Below, in pieces: positions 8,779 to 18,300 of a stretch of 42,333 nucleotides of DNA (position 1 is the stretch's first letter; each line of letters opens with the position of its first letter). The notes beneath the pieces were generated by a model. It did no database searches, had not been told where the DNA came from, and worked only from the letters and a program-made list of their open reading frames with translations. This stretch comes from Betaproteobacteria bacterium (GTDB taxonomy: Bacteria; Pseudomonadota; Gammaproteobacteria; Burkholderiales; Ga0077523), in contig JANXYG010000156.1 of assembly GCA_025350245.1 (NCBI GenBank), positions 1 to 42,333 on the forward strand, written 5' to 3'. Position numbers and translations under genes: made by a program.

Positions 8779-9969
8779 TCATTGTGTTTCGGCGAAAAGT
8801 TCGCGGCCGATGAGCCAGCGGCGGATCTCGGAGGTACCGGCGCCGATCTCGTAGAGCTTGGCGTCGCGCCACAGCCGCCCGGTGGCGTAGTCGTTGACAT
8901 AGCCGTTGCCGCCGAGGCACTGGATCGCCTCGCCCGCCATCCAGGTCGCCTTCTCGGCCGCATAGAGGATGGCGCCGGCGGCATCCTTGCGGGTGGTCTG
9001 GCCGCGGTCGAGCGCCGCGCCCACGGCGTAGACATAGGCGCGGCAGGCCGACAGCGTCGTGTACATGTCGGCGAGCTTGCCCTGCATCAACTGGAACTCG
9101 CCGATGGCCTGGCCGAACTGCTTGCGCTCATGCACATAGGGCACGACCACGTCCATGCACGCCTGCATGATCCCGAGCGGGCCGGCGGCGAGCACGGCGC
9201 GCTCGTAGTCGAGCCCGCTCATGAGCACGCGCACGCCACCTTCGGGCTCGCCGAGCACGTTGGCGGCGGGCACGGCGCAATCGCGGAACACCAGTTCGCA
9301 GGTGTTGGAGCCGCGCATGCCGAGCTTGTCGAGTTTCGGCGCGGTGGTGAAGCCGGGCATCGCTTTCTCGATGATGAAGGCGGTGATGCCGCGAGGGCCG
9401 GCGTCGATGTCGGTCTTGGCGTAGACCACCAGGACATCCGCGTCGGGGCCGTTGGTGATCCACATCTTGTTGCCGTTGAGCACGTAGTCGGTGCCGCGAC
9501 GGTCGGCCCGCAACCGCATCCCGACCACGTCGGAGCCCGCACCCGGCTCCGACATGGCAAGGGCACCCACGTGTTCGCCGCTCACCAGCGCGGGCAGGTA
9601 GCGCTCGCGTTGTGCCGGTGTGCCGTTGCGATGGATCTGGTTGACGCACAGATTGGAGTGGGCGCCGTAGGAGAGCCCGACCGACGCCGACGCCCGCGAG
9701 ATCTCCTCCATGGCGATCATGTGGGCGAGATAGCCCATCGCGGTGCCGCCGTATTCCTCGGCGACGGTGACGCCGAGGACGCCGAGCGACCCCATCTTGC
9801 GCCAGAGGTCGGCGGGAAATTCGTTGGCCTGGTCGATGGCCGCGGCACGAGGGGCGATCTCGGCGGCGGCGAATGCCCCCACCGTGTCGCGCAGCATGCC
9901 GAGGGTTTCACCATGACCGAAGTCGAGCATGGGAATGCGGGTGAGGGTTGCGGATGACGCACGATCCAT
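8779..9969 (-). CDS. liuA: Isovaleryl-CoA dehydrogenase
   Basis: A 396-residue acyl-CoA dehydrogenase that oxidises isovaleryl-CoA to 3-methylcrotonyl-CoA with FAD. Family signatures are visible: [14 protein letters not shown] (about 138-151), [18 protein letters not shown] (about 168-185) and [21 protein letters not shown] with [16 protein letters not shown] at the C-terminus. The catalytic glutamate sits in [17 protein letters not shown] (about E256). Isovaleryl-CoA dehydrogenases are unusual in having it at this position rather than near the C-terminus, which supports the specific call. The start used is ATG 9969; MLDFGHGE at 9930 is a plausible shorter start. It is the first gene of the leucine cluster, divergent from the MBL-fold gene across about 200 bp. 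Confidence 0.92.
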   Translation of the reverse strand: MDRASSATLTRIPMLDFGHGETLGMLRDTVGAFAAAEIAPRAAAIDQANEFPADLWRKMGSLGVLGVTVAEEYGGTAMGYLAHMIAMEEISRASASVGLSYGAHSNLCVNQIHRNGTPAQRERYLPALVSGEHVGALAMSEPGAGSDVVGMRLRADRRGTDYVLNGNKMWITNGPDADVLVVYAKTDIDAGPRGITAFIIEKAMPGFTTAPKLDKLGMRGSNTCELVFRDCAVPAANVLGEPEGGVRVLMSGLDYERAVLAAGPLGIMQACMDVVVPYVHERKQFGQAIGEFQLMQGKLADMYTTLSACRAYVYAVGAALDRGQTTRKDAAGAILYAAEKATWMAGEAIQCLGGNGYVNDYATGRLWRDAKLYEIGAGTSEIRRWLIGRELFAETQ

Positions 9970-10171
9970 GGCGACCTCTGATGACCGTGCCGCAATGGCG
10001 GCAGGACGGGAACCGTCAGTTTACAGACGGCGCAGGCATCTGCCGATCGCACCACGACGCCCGGTCTCGATGAATTACCATGGAGTATAGATGGCCCGGT
10101 GCCGACTTTCGCCGGCACCGGATCGTCCGATCGTCGCTCTTTCGTCTCGCCAAACCCACAGCCCACGACCC

Positions 10172-11233
10172 ATGACCGTCGCCGCACCCACCGCCCCGCC
10201 CGCGCAGACCGACCTGCGGTTTCCGTTTCCGGCGCCACCCGCAGCTGGCACGGTGATCGACGTCGCGCCCGGTGTACGCTGGTTGCGCATGCCGCTGCCG
10301 TTCGCGCTCGACCACATCAATCTCTGGCTGGTGCAGGACACCGGTGGCTGGGCGATCGTCGATTGCGGTTTCAACTCGGACGACACGCGGGCCGCCTGGG
10401 AACCCCTGCTGGCCGCGCACGCCCCGATCACCCGCGTGATCGTCACCCACTATCACCCTGACCACATCGGGCTGGCCGGCTGGCTCACGCGCCGCACCGG
10501 CACCACCCTGTGGACCACCGAGGCGGAATACCTCACCGCGCATGCCGTGCGTGACGGCTTCGCGGGCTACGGCGCGCAAGCATTGGTCGATCTGTTTCGC
10601 GCCCACGGGCTCGACAGCACCAACCTCGAGGCCATCGGCGGGCGCGGCAACGCCTATCGGCGTGGTGTCGATGAACTCCCGGTGTCGTTTTGCCGCATCA
10701 CCGAGGGCGATGCGATCGACATCGGCGGCAATGCCTGGCACGTGATCATCGGCCATGGCCACGCGCCGGAGCATGCGTCGCTGCATTGCCCGGCGCTCGG
10801 CGTCGTCATCGCCGGCGACATGCTGTTGCCGAAGATCAGCACCAATACCAGCGTCTGGGCCACCGAGCCCGATGGCGACCCGGTCGGGCAATTCCTGCGG
10901 TCGATCCGGCGCTATCTCGAACTGCCGGCAGAGACGCTCGTTCTGCCGTCTCACGGACTGCCGTTCCGCGGCATTGCCAGCCGGGTTGCCGCACTGGCGT
11001 CGCACCACGAGGCGCGCCTGGGCGAACTGGCCGTGGCCTGCGACCAGCCGCGAGCCGCCGCCGACGTGCTCGATGTCCTGTTCCGGCGCAAACTCGACCA
11101 GCAGCAGTTGTACTTTGCCATGGGCGAGGCGATCGCCCATCTCAACCATCTTGCGCTGCGGGGTGCGCTCACGCGGACCCGCGATGCGAACGGCGTATTC
11201 CGCTTCAAGAGCACCTCGCAACCACCCACCTGA
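10172..11233 (+). CDS. MBL-fold metallo-hydrolase
   Basis: A 353-residue metallo-beta-lactamase-fold hydrolase. The metal-binding motif THYHPDHIG puts H93, H95, D97 and H98 in place; the next ligand is in the GHGHAPEHASLHC stretch, and GVVIAGDMLLPKIS supplies the bridging aspartate. A C-terminal winged-helix-like segment (LDVLFRRKLDQQQLYFAMGEAIAHLNHL..GALTRT) resembles that of the glyoxalase II/LACTB2-like group. The start is ATG 10172 (MTVAAPTAPP); the frame opens 27 codons earlier, but that part is low-complexity. The stop is 12 bp from the PHA synthase start, so the two genes probably form an operon. The substrate is unknown; thioester or lactone hydrolysis is possible. Confidence 0.88.
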   Translation: MTVAAPTAPPAQTDLRFPFPAPPAAGTVIDVAPGVRWLRMPLPFALDHINLWLVQDTGGWAIVDCGFNSDDTRAAWEPLLAAHAPITRVIVTHYHPDHIGLAGWLTRRTGTTLWTTEAEYLTAHAVRDGFAGYGAQALVDLFRAHGLDSTNLEAIGGRGNAYRRGVDELPVSFCRITEGDAIDIGGNAWHVIIGHGHAPEHASLHCPALGVVIAGDMLLPKISTNTSVWATEPDGDPVGQFLRSIRRYLELPAETLVLPSHGLPFRGIASRVAALASHHEARLGELAVACDQPRAAADVLDVLFRRKLDQQQLYFAMGEAIAHLNHLALRGALTRTRDANGVFRFKSTSQPPT

Positions 11234-11245
11234 GGGAATTCCGCC

Positions 11246-13450
11246 ATGGCCGAACCCGCGAAACCCGTCGCCGCGATCGATCCTGAAAAGTTGCAACAGG
11301 CCTTGGCCGAGATCGCCACCAAGTCGGCGAAGATGATCGCCGATTTCGTGGCGCATCCGCCGCAGACCGACCCGGGGCAGGACCCCGACGAGCTCGGCAT
11401 CAACAAGGCGTTCATGGACTTCGGCTCGCGCCTGCTGGCAGACCCGGCACATCTGGCCGAGATGCAGATGCGCGCGTGGGACGACCACCTCAAGCTCTGG
11501 AACTCGACCGTGTCCCGATTCCTCGGCGATACATCGGCACCGGTCAAGGAGCCCGCCAAGGGCGACAACCGCTTTCGCGGCGAGGTGTGGCAAAGCAACC
11601 TGGTGTTCGACTACATCAAGCAGTCGTACCTGATCGCGTCGGACCACATGCAACGCGCGGTGGGCGAGGTCGAAGGGCTCGATCCCAAGGCCGCCCGCAA
11701 GGTGAAGTTCTTCACCCGCCAGTACATCGACGCGCTGGCCCCCACCAACTTCGCCGCCACCAACCCGGAGGTGATGAAAGCGACGCTCGACTCCGGCGGC
11801 GGCAACCTGCTGTCGGGGCTGAACCATCTGCTCGACGATCTCGGGCGCGGCAAGGGCAAGCTCGCCATCCGCATGACCGACAACAGCGCGTTCAGCATGG
11901 GCGAGAATGTTGCCACCACGCCGGGCAAGGTGGTGTTCCAGAACGACCTGATGCAACTGCTCCAGTTCGAGCCGACCACGCCGAAGGTCGATCGCGCGCC
12001 GCTGCTGATCGTCCCGCCCTGGATCAACAAGTACTACATCCTCGACCTGCGCGAGCGCAACTCGTTCATCCGGTGGGCCACGGCGCAGGGCCTCACCGTG
12101 TTCGTCATTTCGTGGGTCAACCCCGACGAACGCCACGCGGCCAAGACCTTCCACGATTACCTCGCGCAGGGTCCGCTGGCGGCGATGGACGCGGTCGAGA
12201 AGGCAACCGGCGAAAGCTCGATGAACCTGATCGGCTATTGCCTGGGCGGCACGCTCACCGCCTGCCTCGCCTCGTGGCTGCAGGCGCGCGGCGAATCGAA
12301 GCGCGTGCGCAGCCTGACGTTCTTCACCACCATGATCGACTTCCGCGAGCCGGGCGAACTCGGCGTGTTCGTCGACGAGGAGATCGTCGACAAGCTCGAG
12401 AAGCGCATGGCTCAGCGCGGCTTTCTCGAAGGCGCCGACATGGCGGGCACCTTCAACATGCTGCGCGACAACGATCTCATCTGGTCGTTCGTGGTCAACA
12501 ACTACCTGCTGGGCAAGGACCCGTTCCCGTTCGACCTGCTCTACTGGAACTCGGACGCCACCCGGATGCCGGCCAAGATGCATACGTTCTACCTGCGCAA
12601 CATGTACGTTCGCAACCTGCTGGCGCAACCCGGCGCACTCGAAGTCGGCGGCGAACCCATGGACCTGTCGAAGGTGTCCACGCCGGCCTGCTTCGTGTCC
12701 ACCGTCGAGGACCACATCGCGCCGTGGAAATCGACCCACATGGGGGCGAAGCTGCTCGGCGGCCCGGTGCGTTTCCTGCTCGGCGGTTCCGGGCACATCG
12801 CGGGCATCGTCAACCCGCCGGTGGCGAAGAAATATCACTACTTCACCAACGACGGCCTCACCGCCGATGCCGACACCTGGCTCGCCAGCGCCAGACGCCA
12901 CGAGGGCTCTTGGTGGGACGAATGGGCTACCTGGATTCACGGCTTCGGCGGTGCCCAGGTGGATGCACGCAAGCCGGGCGGCGGCCAGCTGAAGATCCTC
13001 GAAGACGCCCCAGGCAGCTACGCGAAGTTCCGGCTCGATGCCGCGGCCGAAGGCGCTACCACTGCCGCCCGCACCAAGCCGGGCGCGGAAGCGGAAGCGG
13101 AAGCGGAAGCGGAAGCGCCGAAGCGTGCGGTGAAATCGGCCGCGCGGCCCGCCCCGGCGAAACCAGTCGCGAAACCCGCCCCGGTGGTCGCGAAGCCCGC
13201 TCCCCGCCAGAAGCCTGCTGCCGTCGCCTCCAAAGCGAAGGCGCCCGAGAAGGCCGCCGCCAAGGTATCGATCACCGTCCCGACCAAGCCGGGCGGCGCC
13301 GCGGCCGCGATCAGCGCCCTGTTCCGGTCGCAGTCGGCGCCCGCGCCTGCGGCGGCACCGACGACGCCGGCAAAGAAAACCCAACCCGGCAAGGAGGTCG
13401 CGAAGGGCAAGGACAAGGACAAGGCGGCAGGCAAGCAACGCCAGAAATAG
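11246..13450 (+). CDS. phaC: Class I poly(R)-hydroxyalkanoate synthase with a long Ala/Lys/Pro-rich tail
   Basis: PhaC polymerises (R)-3-hydroxyacyl-CoA into polyhydroxyalkanoate on the granule surface. Residues 1-598 match a class I synthase: the N-terminal region with RFRGEVWQSNLVFDYIKQSYL, PPWINKYYILDLRERNSFIRW, the lipase-like box GYCLGG with the nucleophile at C332, the aspartate D489 in VEDHIAPW and the histidine H517 in GSGHIAGIVNPP. Class I enzymes normally end near here, at about 590 residues. This one continues for about 136 residues of low-complexity Ala, Lys, Pro and Glu, including an EAEAEAEAEA run encoded by a 6-bp tandem repeat, then AKP-type stretches like those of histone H1-like or phasin-tail proteins. 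The tail is in frame to a TAG at 13448-13450 and is probably translated. No phaA, phaB or phasin gene is adjacent. Confidence 0.95.
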   Translation: MAEPAKPVAAIDPEKLQQALAEIATKSAKMIADFVAHPPQTDPGQDPDELGINKAFMDFGSRLLADPAHLAEMQMRAWDDHLKLWNSTVSRFLGDTSAPVKEPAKGDNRFRGEVWQSNLVFDYIKQSYLIASDHMQRAVGEVEGLDPKAARKVKFFTRQYIDALAPTNFAATNPEVMKATLDSGGGNLLSGLNHLLDDLGRGKGKLAIRMTDNSAFSMGENVATTPGKVVFQNDLMQLLQFEPTTPKVDRAPLLIVPPWINKYYILDLRERNSFIRWATAQGLTVFVISWVNPDERHAAKTFHDYLAQGPLAAMDAVEKATGESSMNLIGYCLGGTLTACLASWLQARGESKRVRSLTFFTTMIDFREPGELGVFVDEEIVDKLEKRMAQRGFLEGADMAGTFNMLRDNDLIWSFVVNNYLLGKDPFPFDLLYWNSDATRMPAKMHTFYLRNMYVRNLLAQPGALEVGGEPMDLSKVSTPACFVSTVEDHIAPWKSTHMGAKLLGGPVRFLLGGSGHIAGIVNPPVAKKYHYFTNDGLTADADTWLASARRHEGSWWDEWATWIHGFGGAQVDARKPGGGQLKILEDAPGSYAKFRLDAAAEGATTAARTKPGAEAEAEAEAEAPKRAVKSAARPAPAKPVAKPAPVVAKPAPRQKPAAVASKAKAPEKAAAKVSITVPTKPGGAAAAISALFRSQSAPAPAAAPTTPAKKTQPGKEVAKGKDKDKAAGKQRQK
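13085..13114 (+). repeat. Five tandem GCGGAA hexamers within phaC
   Basis: Five perfect 6-bp units encode the alternating Glu-Ala run at the base of the PhaC tail. Changes in copy number would keep the frame, so the length may vary between strains. Confidence 0.85.
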
Positions 13451-13487
13451 CGAGAGGGCAACCCCTCCCCCGCGCGACATCGGGGGA

Positions 13488-13812
13488 AGGCGCAGCGCAG
13501 CGTCTGGCGAACGAAGCCGGAAGTTCGGGAAGCGAAGGGGCAGCGCCCACAGGGCCCCCCGAGGACGCTGCGCCCCTGGGGGGGGGGAAGGAGCAGCGCA
13601 GCGTCTGGCGAACGAAGCCGGAAGTTCGGAGAGCGAAGGGGCAGCGCCCACAGGGCCCCCCGAGGACGCTGCGCCCCTGGGGGGGGGGGAAGGAGCAGCG
13701 CAGCGTCTGGCGAACGAAGCCGGAAGTTCGGAGAGCGAAGGGGCAGCGCCCACAGGGCCCCCCGAGGACGCTGCGCCCCCTCGGGGGGAAGGCGCAGCGC
13801 AGCGGAGCCTGG
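13488..13812. repeat. Array of about three 101-102-bp tandem units (family A repeat) with long G runs
   Basis: The marker CGTCTGGCGAACGAAGCCGG occurs at 13501, 13602 and 13704. Each unit continues through GAAGGGGCAGCGCCCACAGG and a GGACGCTGCGCCCC stem; the first two end in runs of ten or more G, the last in a shorter CCCCCTCGGGGGG form. The array occupies the 375 bp between phaC and the convergent BtuF-like gene. The hairpins could stop transcription from both sides. Confidence 0.9.
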
Positions 13813-13825
13813 GGGGGACGTCCTC

Positions 13826-14647
13826 CTATACGGCCGCGCGCAACTCCCGCAGATAGCGCAGGCCCTCGATGGCGCGGCTGCCATACCACGACGTCATGCC
13901 GCCATCGATGAGTTCGATGCGAGGCTTGCAACCCTCGTGCAGTTCGGTACGCAACCCGACCACATGCCGCTCGACGAAGCTGTAGGGTTCGCTCGACAAC
14001 AACACCAGATCGACCTCACGCATCTGCTCGGCGCCCAGGTCGACCGACGGATACCGCGACAGCGCCTGGGCAGGTACCGTATCCCAGCCGATCAGATCGA
14101 GCATGCGCGAGATGTAGGTCTCGCGCGACACGGTCATCCACGGCGACTTCCAGATCAGGTACAGCACGTGTTCGCGGGCGAGCCCGGCGGCGAACTTGCG
14201 CGTCGCCTCGATCTCCCTGGAAAACGCCGTGCACAGGGCTTCGGCCTGCGCCTCGCGACCGAAGATGCCGCCAAGAAGCCGATAGAGCCCGAGGTTGTCG
14301 TCGGGCTGAATCGGGTGCGTGACGATGATGTTGGGCACGATGGCGGCGAGTTCTTCGACCACCGGCCGCGGGTTCTCGTCGATGTTCACCACCAGGTGCG
14401 TTGCCCCGAGCTTGCGGATGCGGGCGACGTCCACCGTCTTGGTGCCGCCGACCTTGGCGACACGCCGGACGTGGGCCTTGGGATGGACGCAGAAGCCGGT
14501 GCGGCCGACCATGTTTTCCTGGAGACCGAGACTGAACAGCAGTTCGGTGATGCTCGGCACCAGCGACACGATGCGCACGATGCCGGTTGCCGCCGGATGT
14601 TCCTTGCCGAGCGCGTCGATGAATCCAGTGCTTGTCGAAGTGTCCAT
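13826..14647 (-). CDS. BtuF/TroA-like helical-backbone substrate-binding protein without a signal peptide
   Basis: A 273-residue protein of the class III substrate-binding-protein fold. The opening RIVSLVPSITELLFSLGL and GRTGFCVHPKAHVRRVAKVGGTKTVDVARIRKLGATHLVV are typical of cobalamin- or iron-siderophore-binding BtuF-like proteins. The N-terminus MDTSTSTGFIDALGKEHPAATG has no signal peptide or lipobox, so it is probably cytoplasmic, unlike true ABC-transport binding proteins, and no permease or ATPase gene is next to it. The ligand is unknown. It lies 78 bp downstream of the Lrp-type regulator in the same direction. A cobalamin link to the nearby B12-dependent IcmF is an attractive but unproved idea. 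Confidence 0.8.
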   Translation of the reverse strand: MDTSTSTGFIDALGKEHPAATGIVRIVSLVPSITELLFSLGLQENMVGRTGFCVHPKAHVRRVAKVGGTKTVDVARIRKLGATHLVVNIDENPRPVVEELAAIVPNIIVTHPIQPDDNLGLYRLLGGIFGREAQAEALCTAFSREIEATRKFAAGLAREHVLYLIWKSPWMTVSRETYISRMLDLIGWDTVPAQALSRYPSVDLGAEQMREVDLVLLSSEPYSFVERHVVGLRTELHEGCKPRIELIDGGMTSWYGSRAIEGLRYLRELRAAV

Positions 14648-14725
14648 CCCGGTTCCTTTCGCATCTGTTTGAGGACAACCTTACCGCGTCATCGCCGCAT
14701 CGTCACCCCGATGCTGCGCAAGGCC

Positions 14726-15184
14726 TCAAGTCGCCTCCAGCGGCACCCCGGCGCTCTTGAGCCGGCGCAGCACGAAGCTCGACTTGCTGTGCCGGATGCC
14801 GGGAATCTTGTACAGCCGCTCCCGCAGCAGCCGCTCGTAGTCGCGGGTGTCGCGCACGGCAATGCGCACGTAGTAGTCGTAGTCGCCCGACACGAGATAG
14901 GCCTCGACCACCTCGGGGATTTCCTCCAGTGCGCGCCCGAAGTTCTCGAGGGTGGAGTCGGTATGGCTGTCGAGCGTGACCTGGACGATTACGCTGTCGG
15001 CATAGCCGAGCGCCTCGGCATTGAGCCGCACGGTGTAGCCTTCGATGACGCCGCTTTCCTCCATGCGCTTGATGCGGTTCCAGCAAGGGGTGGCCGAAAG
15101 ACCGACCTGGGCACCGATCTCCTGCAGGCTCGCCCGGCTGTTTCGTACCAGTGCCTTGAGAATCGCGATATCGACCTTGTTCAT
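14726..15184 (-). CDS. Lrp/AsnC-family transcriptional regulator
   Basis: A 152-residue regulator with the N-terminal winged helix (MNKVDIAILKALVRNSRASLQEIGAQVGLSATPCWNRIKRMEESGVI, 1-47) and a C-terminal RAM/ligand-binding domain (SGDYDYYVRIAVRDTRDYERLLRERLYKIPGIRHSKSSFVL). The family senses amino acids and forms octamers. The start at ATG 15184 has a strong GGAGGAATT ribosome site. It is divergent from the indolepyruvate:ferredoxin oxidoreductase gene, the common arrangement in which an Lrp-type protein controls an amino-acid catabolic gene. An Lrp-like site lies in the shared intergenic region, 21 bp from the regulator start, so autoregulation is also likely. Confidence 0.93.
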   Translation of the reverse strand: MNKVDIAILKALVRNSRASLQEIGAQVGLSATPCWNRIKRMEESGVIEGYTVRLNAEALGYADSVIVQVTLDSHTDSTLENFGRALEEIPEVVEAYLVSGDYDYYVRIAVRDTRDYERLLRERLYKIPGIRHSKSSFVLRRLKSAGVPLEAT

Positions 15185-15204
15185 TCTGCAATTCCTCCCT
15201 ATCG

Positions 15205-15219
15205 CAGAAAATTCTACCG
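15205..15219. promoter_or_regulatory. Candidate Lrp-type operator
   Basis: CAGAAAATTCTACCG matches 13 of 15 positions of the E. coli Lrp consensus YAGHAWATTWTDCTR and contains the near-palindrome AGAAAATTCT. It lies in the 210-bp divergent region between the Lrp-type gene and the oxidoreductase gene. Specificity of this particular paralogue is unknown. Confidence 0.45.
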
Positions 15220-15394
15220 ATATTCAGGGCTCTCAGGGGGAAAACGGGAAGCCTATTCCGATCAATCAGGAGCATTATCGTCGCCGAGATGTGCCCCGAA
15301 ATTCCCAGGCGGGTGGTTGTCGAACTCGCCGCCATGGGTCGGTGCCCACAAGGCGCCCGGCCCATGCCTTACGTCCACTCGATCCGAGGCCGAT

Positions 15395-18300
15395 ATGAGC
15401 CATGCAGTGACTCTCGACGACAAGTACACCCTGACATCGGGGCGCATCTACCTGAGCGGCATCCAGGCGTTGGTGCGGCTGCCGCTGATCCAGCGCCAGC
15501 GCGACCAGGCGGCCGGCCTGAACACCGCCGGTTTCATCAGCGGCTATCGCGGCTCGCCGCTCGGCGGCCTGGATGAGGCGCTCTGGAAAGCCGGCAAGCA
15601 CCTCGAACAGCATCACATCAAGTTTCAGCCCGGGGTCAACGAAGACCTCGCCGCGACCGCGGTCTGGGGCAGCCAGCAGGTCGACCTGATCGGCGACTCG
15701 GCCTACGACGGCGTGTTCGCGATGTGGTATGGCAAGGGCCCGGGCGTGGATCGCTGCGGCGACGTGTTCAAGCACATGAACCACGCCGGCACCTCGAAGC
15801 ACGGCGGCGTGCTGCTGATCGCCGGCGACGATCACGGCGCCTACTCGTCGACGCTGCCGCACCAGAGCGATCACCTGTTCTTGGCGTCGATGATCCCGGT
15901 GCTCTACCCGTGCAACGTGCAGGAGTATCTCGATCTCGGTCTGCACGCCTGGGCCATGTCGCGCTTCTCCGGTTGCGCGGTCGGCTTCAAGGCGCTCGCC
16001 GACACGGTCGAATCGTCGGCATCGATCGACGCCGATCCGTTCCGCGTCGAGACCCGCCTGCCGCCCAACTTCGTCATGCCGACCGGCGGCCTGAACGCGC
16101 GCCTGTCGAACGACGCGCTCGGCTTGCAGGCGCGCAAGCAAGAAGCGCTGATGCAGGACTACAAAATCTACGCCGCGCTCGCTTACGCACGCGAGAACCG
16201 ACTCAACCGCACCATGATCGACACGCCGAACGCGCGCCTGGGCATCGTCGCGTCGGGCAAGTCGTACCTCGACGTGCTCGAAGCGCTGGACGAGCTGGGC
16301 ATCGACGAGCCAATGGCGCACACCATCGGCCTGCGGCTGTTCAAGGTGTCGATGCCGTGGCCGCTCGAGCCCGACGGCGTGCGCGAGTTCGCCCGCGGAC
16401 TGGAGGAGATCCTCGTCATCGAGGAAAAGCGCCAGATGGTCGAGTACCAGCTCAAGGAGCAGCTCTACAACTGGCGCGACGACGTGCGCCCGCGGGTCAT
16501 CGGCAAGTTCGACGAGAAGGGCGAATGGGTCGCGCCGCGCGGCGAATGGCTGTTGACCTCGAAGGCCGACTTCTCGATCGCGCAGATCGCCCGCGTGATC
16601 GCGTCGCGCATCGCGCGCTTCCACACCAGCGACCTGATCAAGGCCCGCCTCACCTTTCTCGATGCCAAGGAGGCCGTGCTGCGCAAGGCCGTGGATACCC
16701 CCGCGCGCCCGGCCTGGTATTGCTCAGGCTGCCCGCACAACACCTCGACCAAGGTGCCCGAAGGCAGCCTCGCGCTGGCCGGTATCGGCTGTCACGTGAT
16801 GGCCACCGCCATCTACCCCGAGCACAACAAGACCATGACCCACATGGGCGGCGAGGGTGTCACCTGGGTCGGGCAGGCGCCGTTCTCCAAGCGGCAGCAT
16901 GTGTTCGCCAACCTCGGCGACGGCACCTACTTCCACTCCGGCCATCTCGCCATCCGCGCCTCGGTCGCCGCCGGCGTCAACATCACCTACAAGATTCTCT
17001 ACAACGACGCCGTGGCGATGACCGGGGGGCAGCCGGTCGACGGCACTATCTCGGTGCCGATGATCGCCTCGCAGATGGCCGCCGAAGGCGTCAAGCGCAT
17101 CGCCGTAGTCACCGAAGATCTGAGCCGCTACACCGACCGCTCGGCGCTGCCGGCCATGGTCACGCTGCACGACCGCGCCGACATGGATGCCGTGCAACGC
17201 GAACTGCGCGAGGTCACCGGCGCCTCGGTGCTCATCTACGACCAGACCTGTGCGGCCGAGAAGCGGCGGCGGCGCAAGCACGGCGAGTATCCCGATCCGT
17301 CGCGCCGCCTGTTCATCAATGAAGCGGTGTGCGAGGGCTGCGGCGATTGCGGCGTGCAGTCCAATTGCACCTCGCTGCTGCCGGTGGAAACCGAGTTCGG
17401 TCGCAAGCGCATGATCGACCAGTCTTCCTGCAACAAAGACTACTCGTGCGTGCAGGGCTTCTGCCCGAGCTTCGTCAGCGTCGAGGGCGGCAAGCCGCGC
17501 AAGGCCGCGACGGCAAAGGCGAGCAAGGACACCGCGGCACAGCCCGTGATGGCATTGGCTGCCCCCGCGCTGCCTGCCCTCGATGTGCCGTTCAACATCT
17601 ACGTCGCCGGCATCGGCGGTACCGGCGTCATCACCATCGGCGCCCTGCTCGGCATGGCGGCGCATCTGGAGGGCAAGGGCGCCTCGGTGCTCGACATGAC
17701 CGGCATGGCGCAGAAGAACGGCTCGGTGACCTCGCATGTTCGCATCGCCACCAGTCCGGAAGCGATCCGGGCCCAGCGCATCGCCACCGGCGAGGCCGAC
17801 CTCATTCTCGGCTGCGACATGCTCACCGCCGGCGCGCAAGACGCGATCGCCAAGACCCGGCCCGGGCGCACCGTGGCGGTGATCAACGCCCACCAGCAGC
17901 CCACCGGCCATTTTGCGCAGGACGCCGACTGGGTGTTTCCCGACGCCTCGGTGCGTGCCCTGATCGCCGAGTCGGTCGATGGCAAAGCCGATTTCGTCGA
18001 TGCCACGCGGCTGGCTACGGCCCTGCTCGGCGACTCGATCGCCGCCAACCTGTTCATGCTGGGCTACGCGTTCCAGAAAGGCTGCATCCCGGTCTCGGCC
18101 GAATCGCTGGAGCGCGCCATCGAACTCAATGCCGTTGCCGTCGAGGCCAACAAGCGCGCCTTCGCGTGGGGCCGCCGCGCCCAGGTCGATCCGGAAGCCG
18201 TGGCCCGGGCCGCGATGCCGGGGCAACCGGTGGTGGTGAAGCTGCCGCAATCGCTCGACGGCCTGATCCGCCATCGCACGCAAGCCCTGACCGACTATCA

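Noticed and set aside
10016-13753. A 1245-codon open frame on the minus strand opposite the MBL and phaC genes
   Set aside because: It is antisense to two well-recognised genes and rich in Arg, Ala, His and Gly with no domain; long antisense frames are expected at this GC content.
13488-13812. Possible CRISPR array
   Set aside because: The whole units repeat, with no variable spacers, and the unit length of 101-102 bp is far beyond CRISPR spacing; no cas genes are present.
13937-15394. An in-frame N-terminal extension of the indolepyruvate oxidoreductase
   Set aside because: This part is antisense to the BtuF-like and Lrp genes; family similarity begins at the ATG at 15395.
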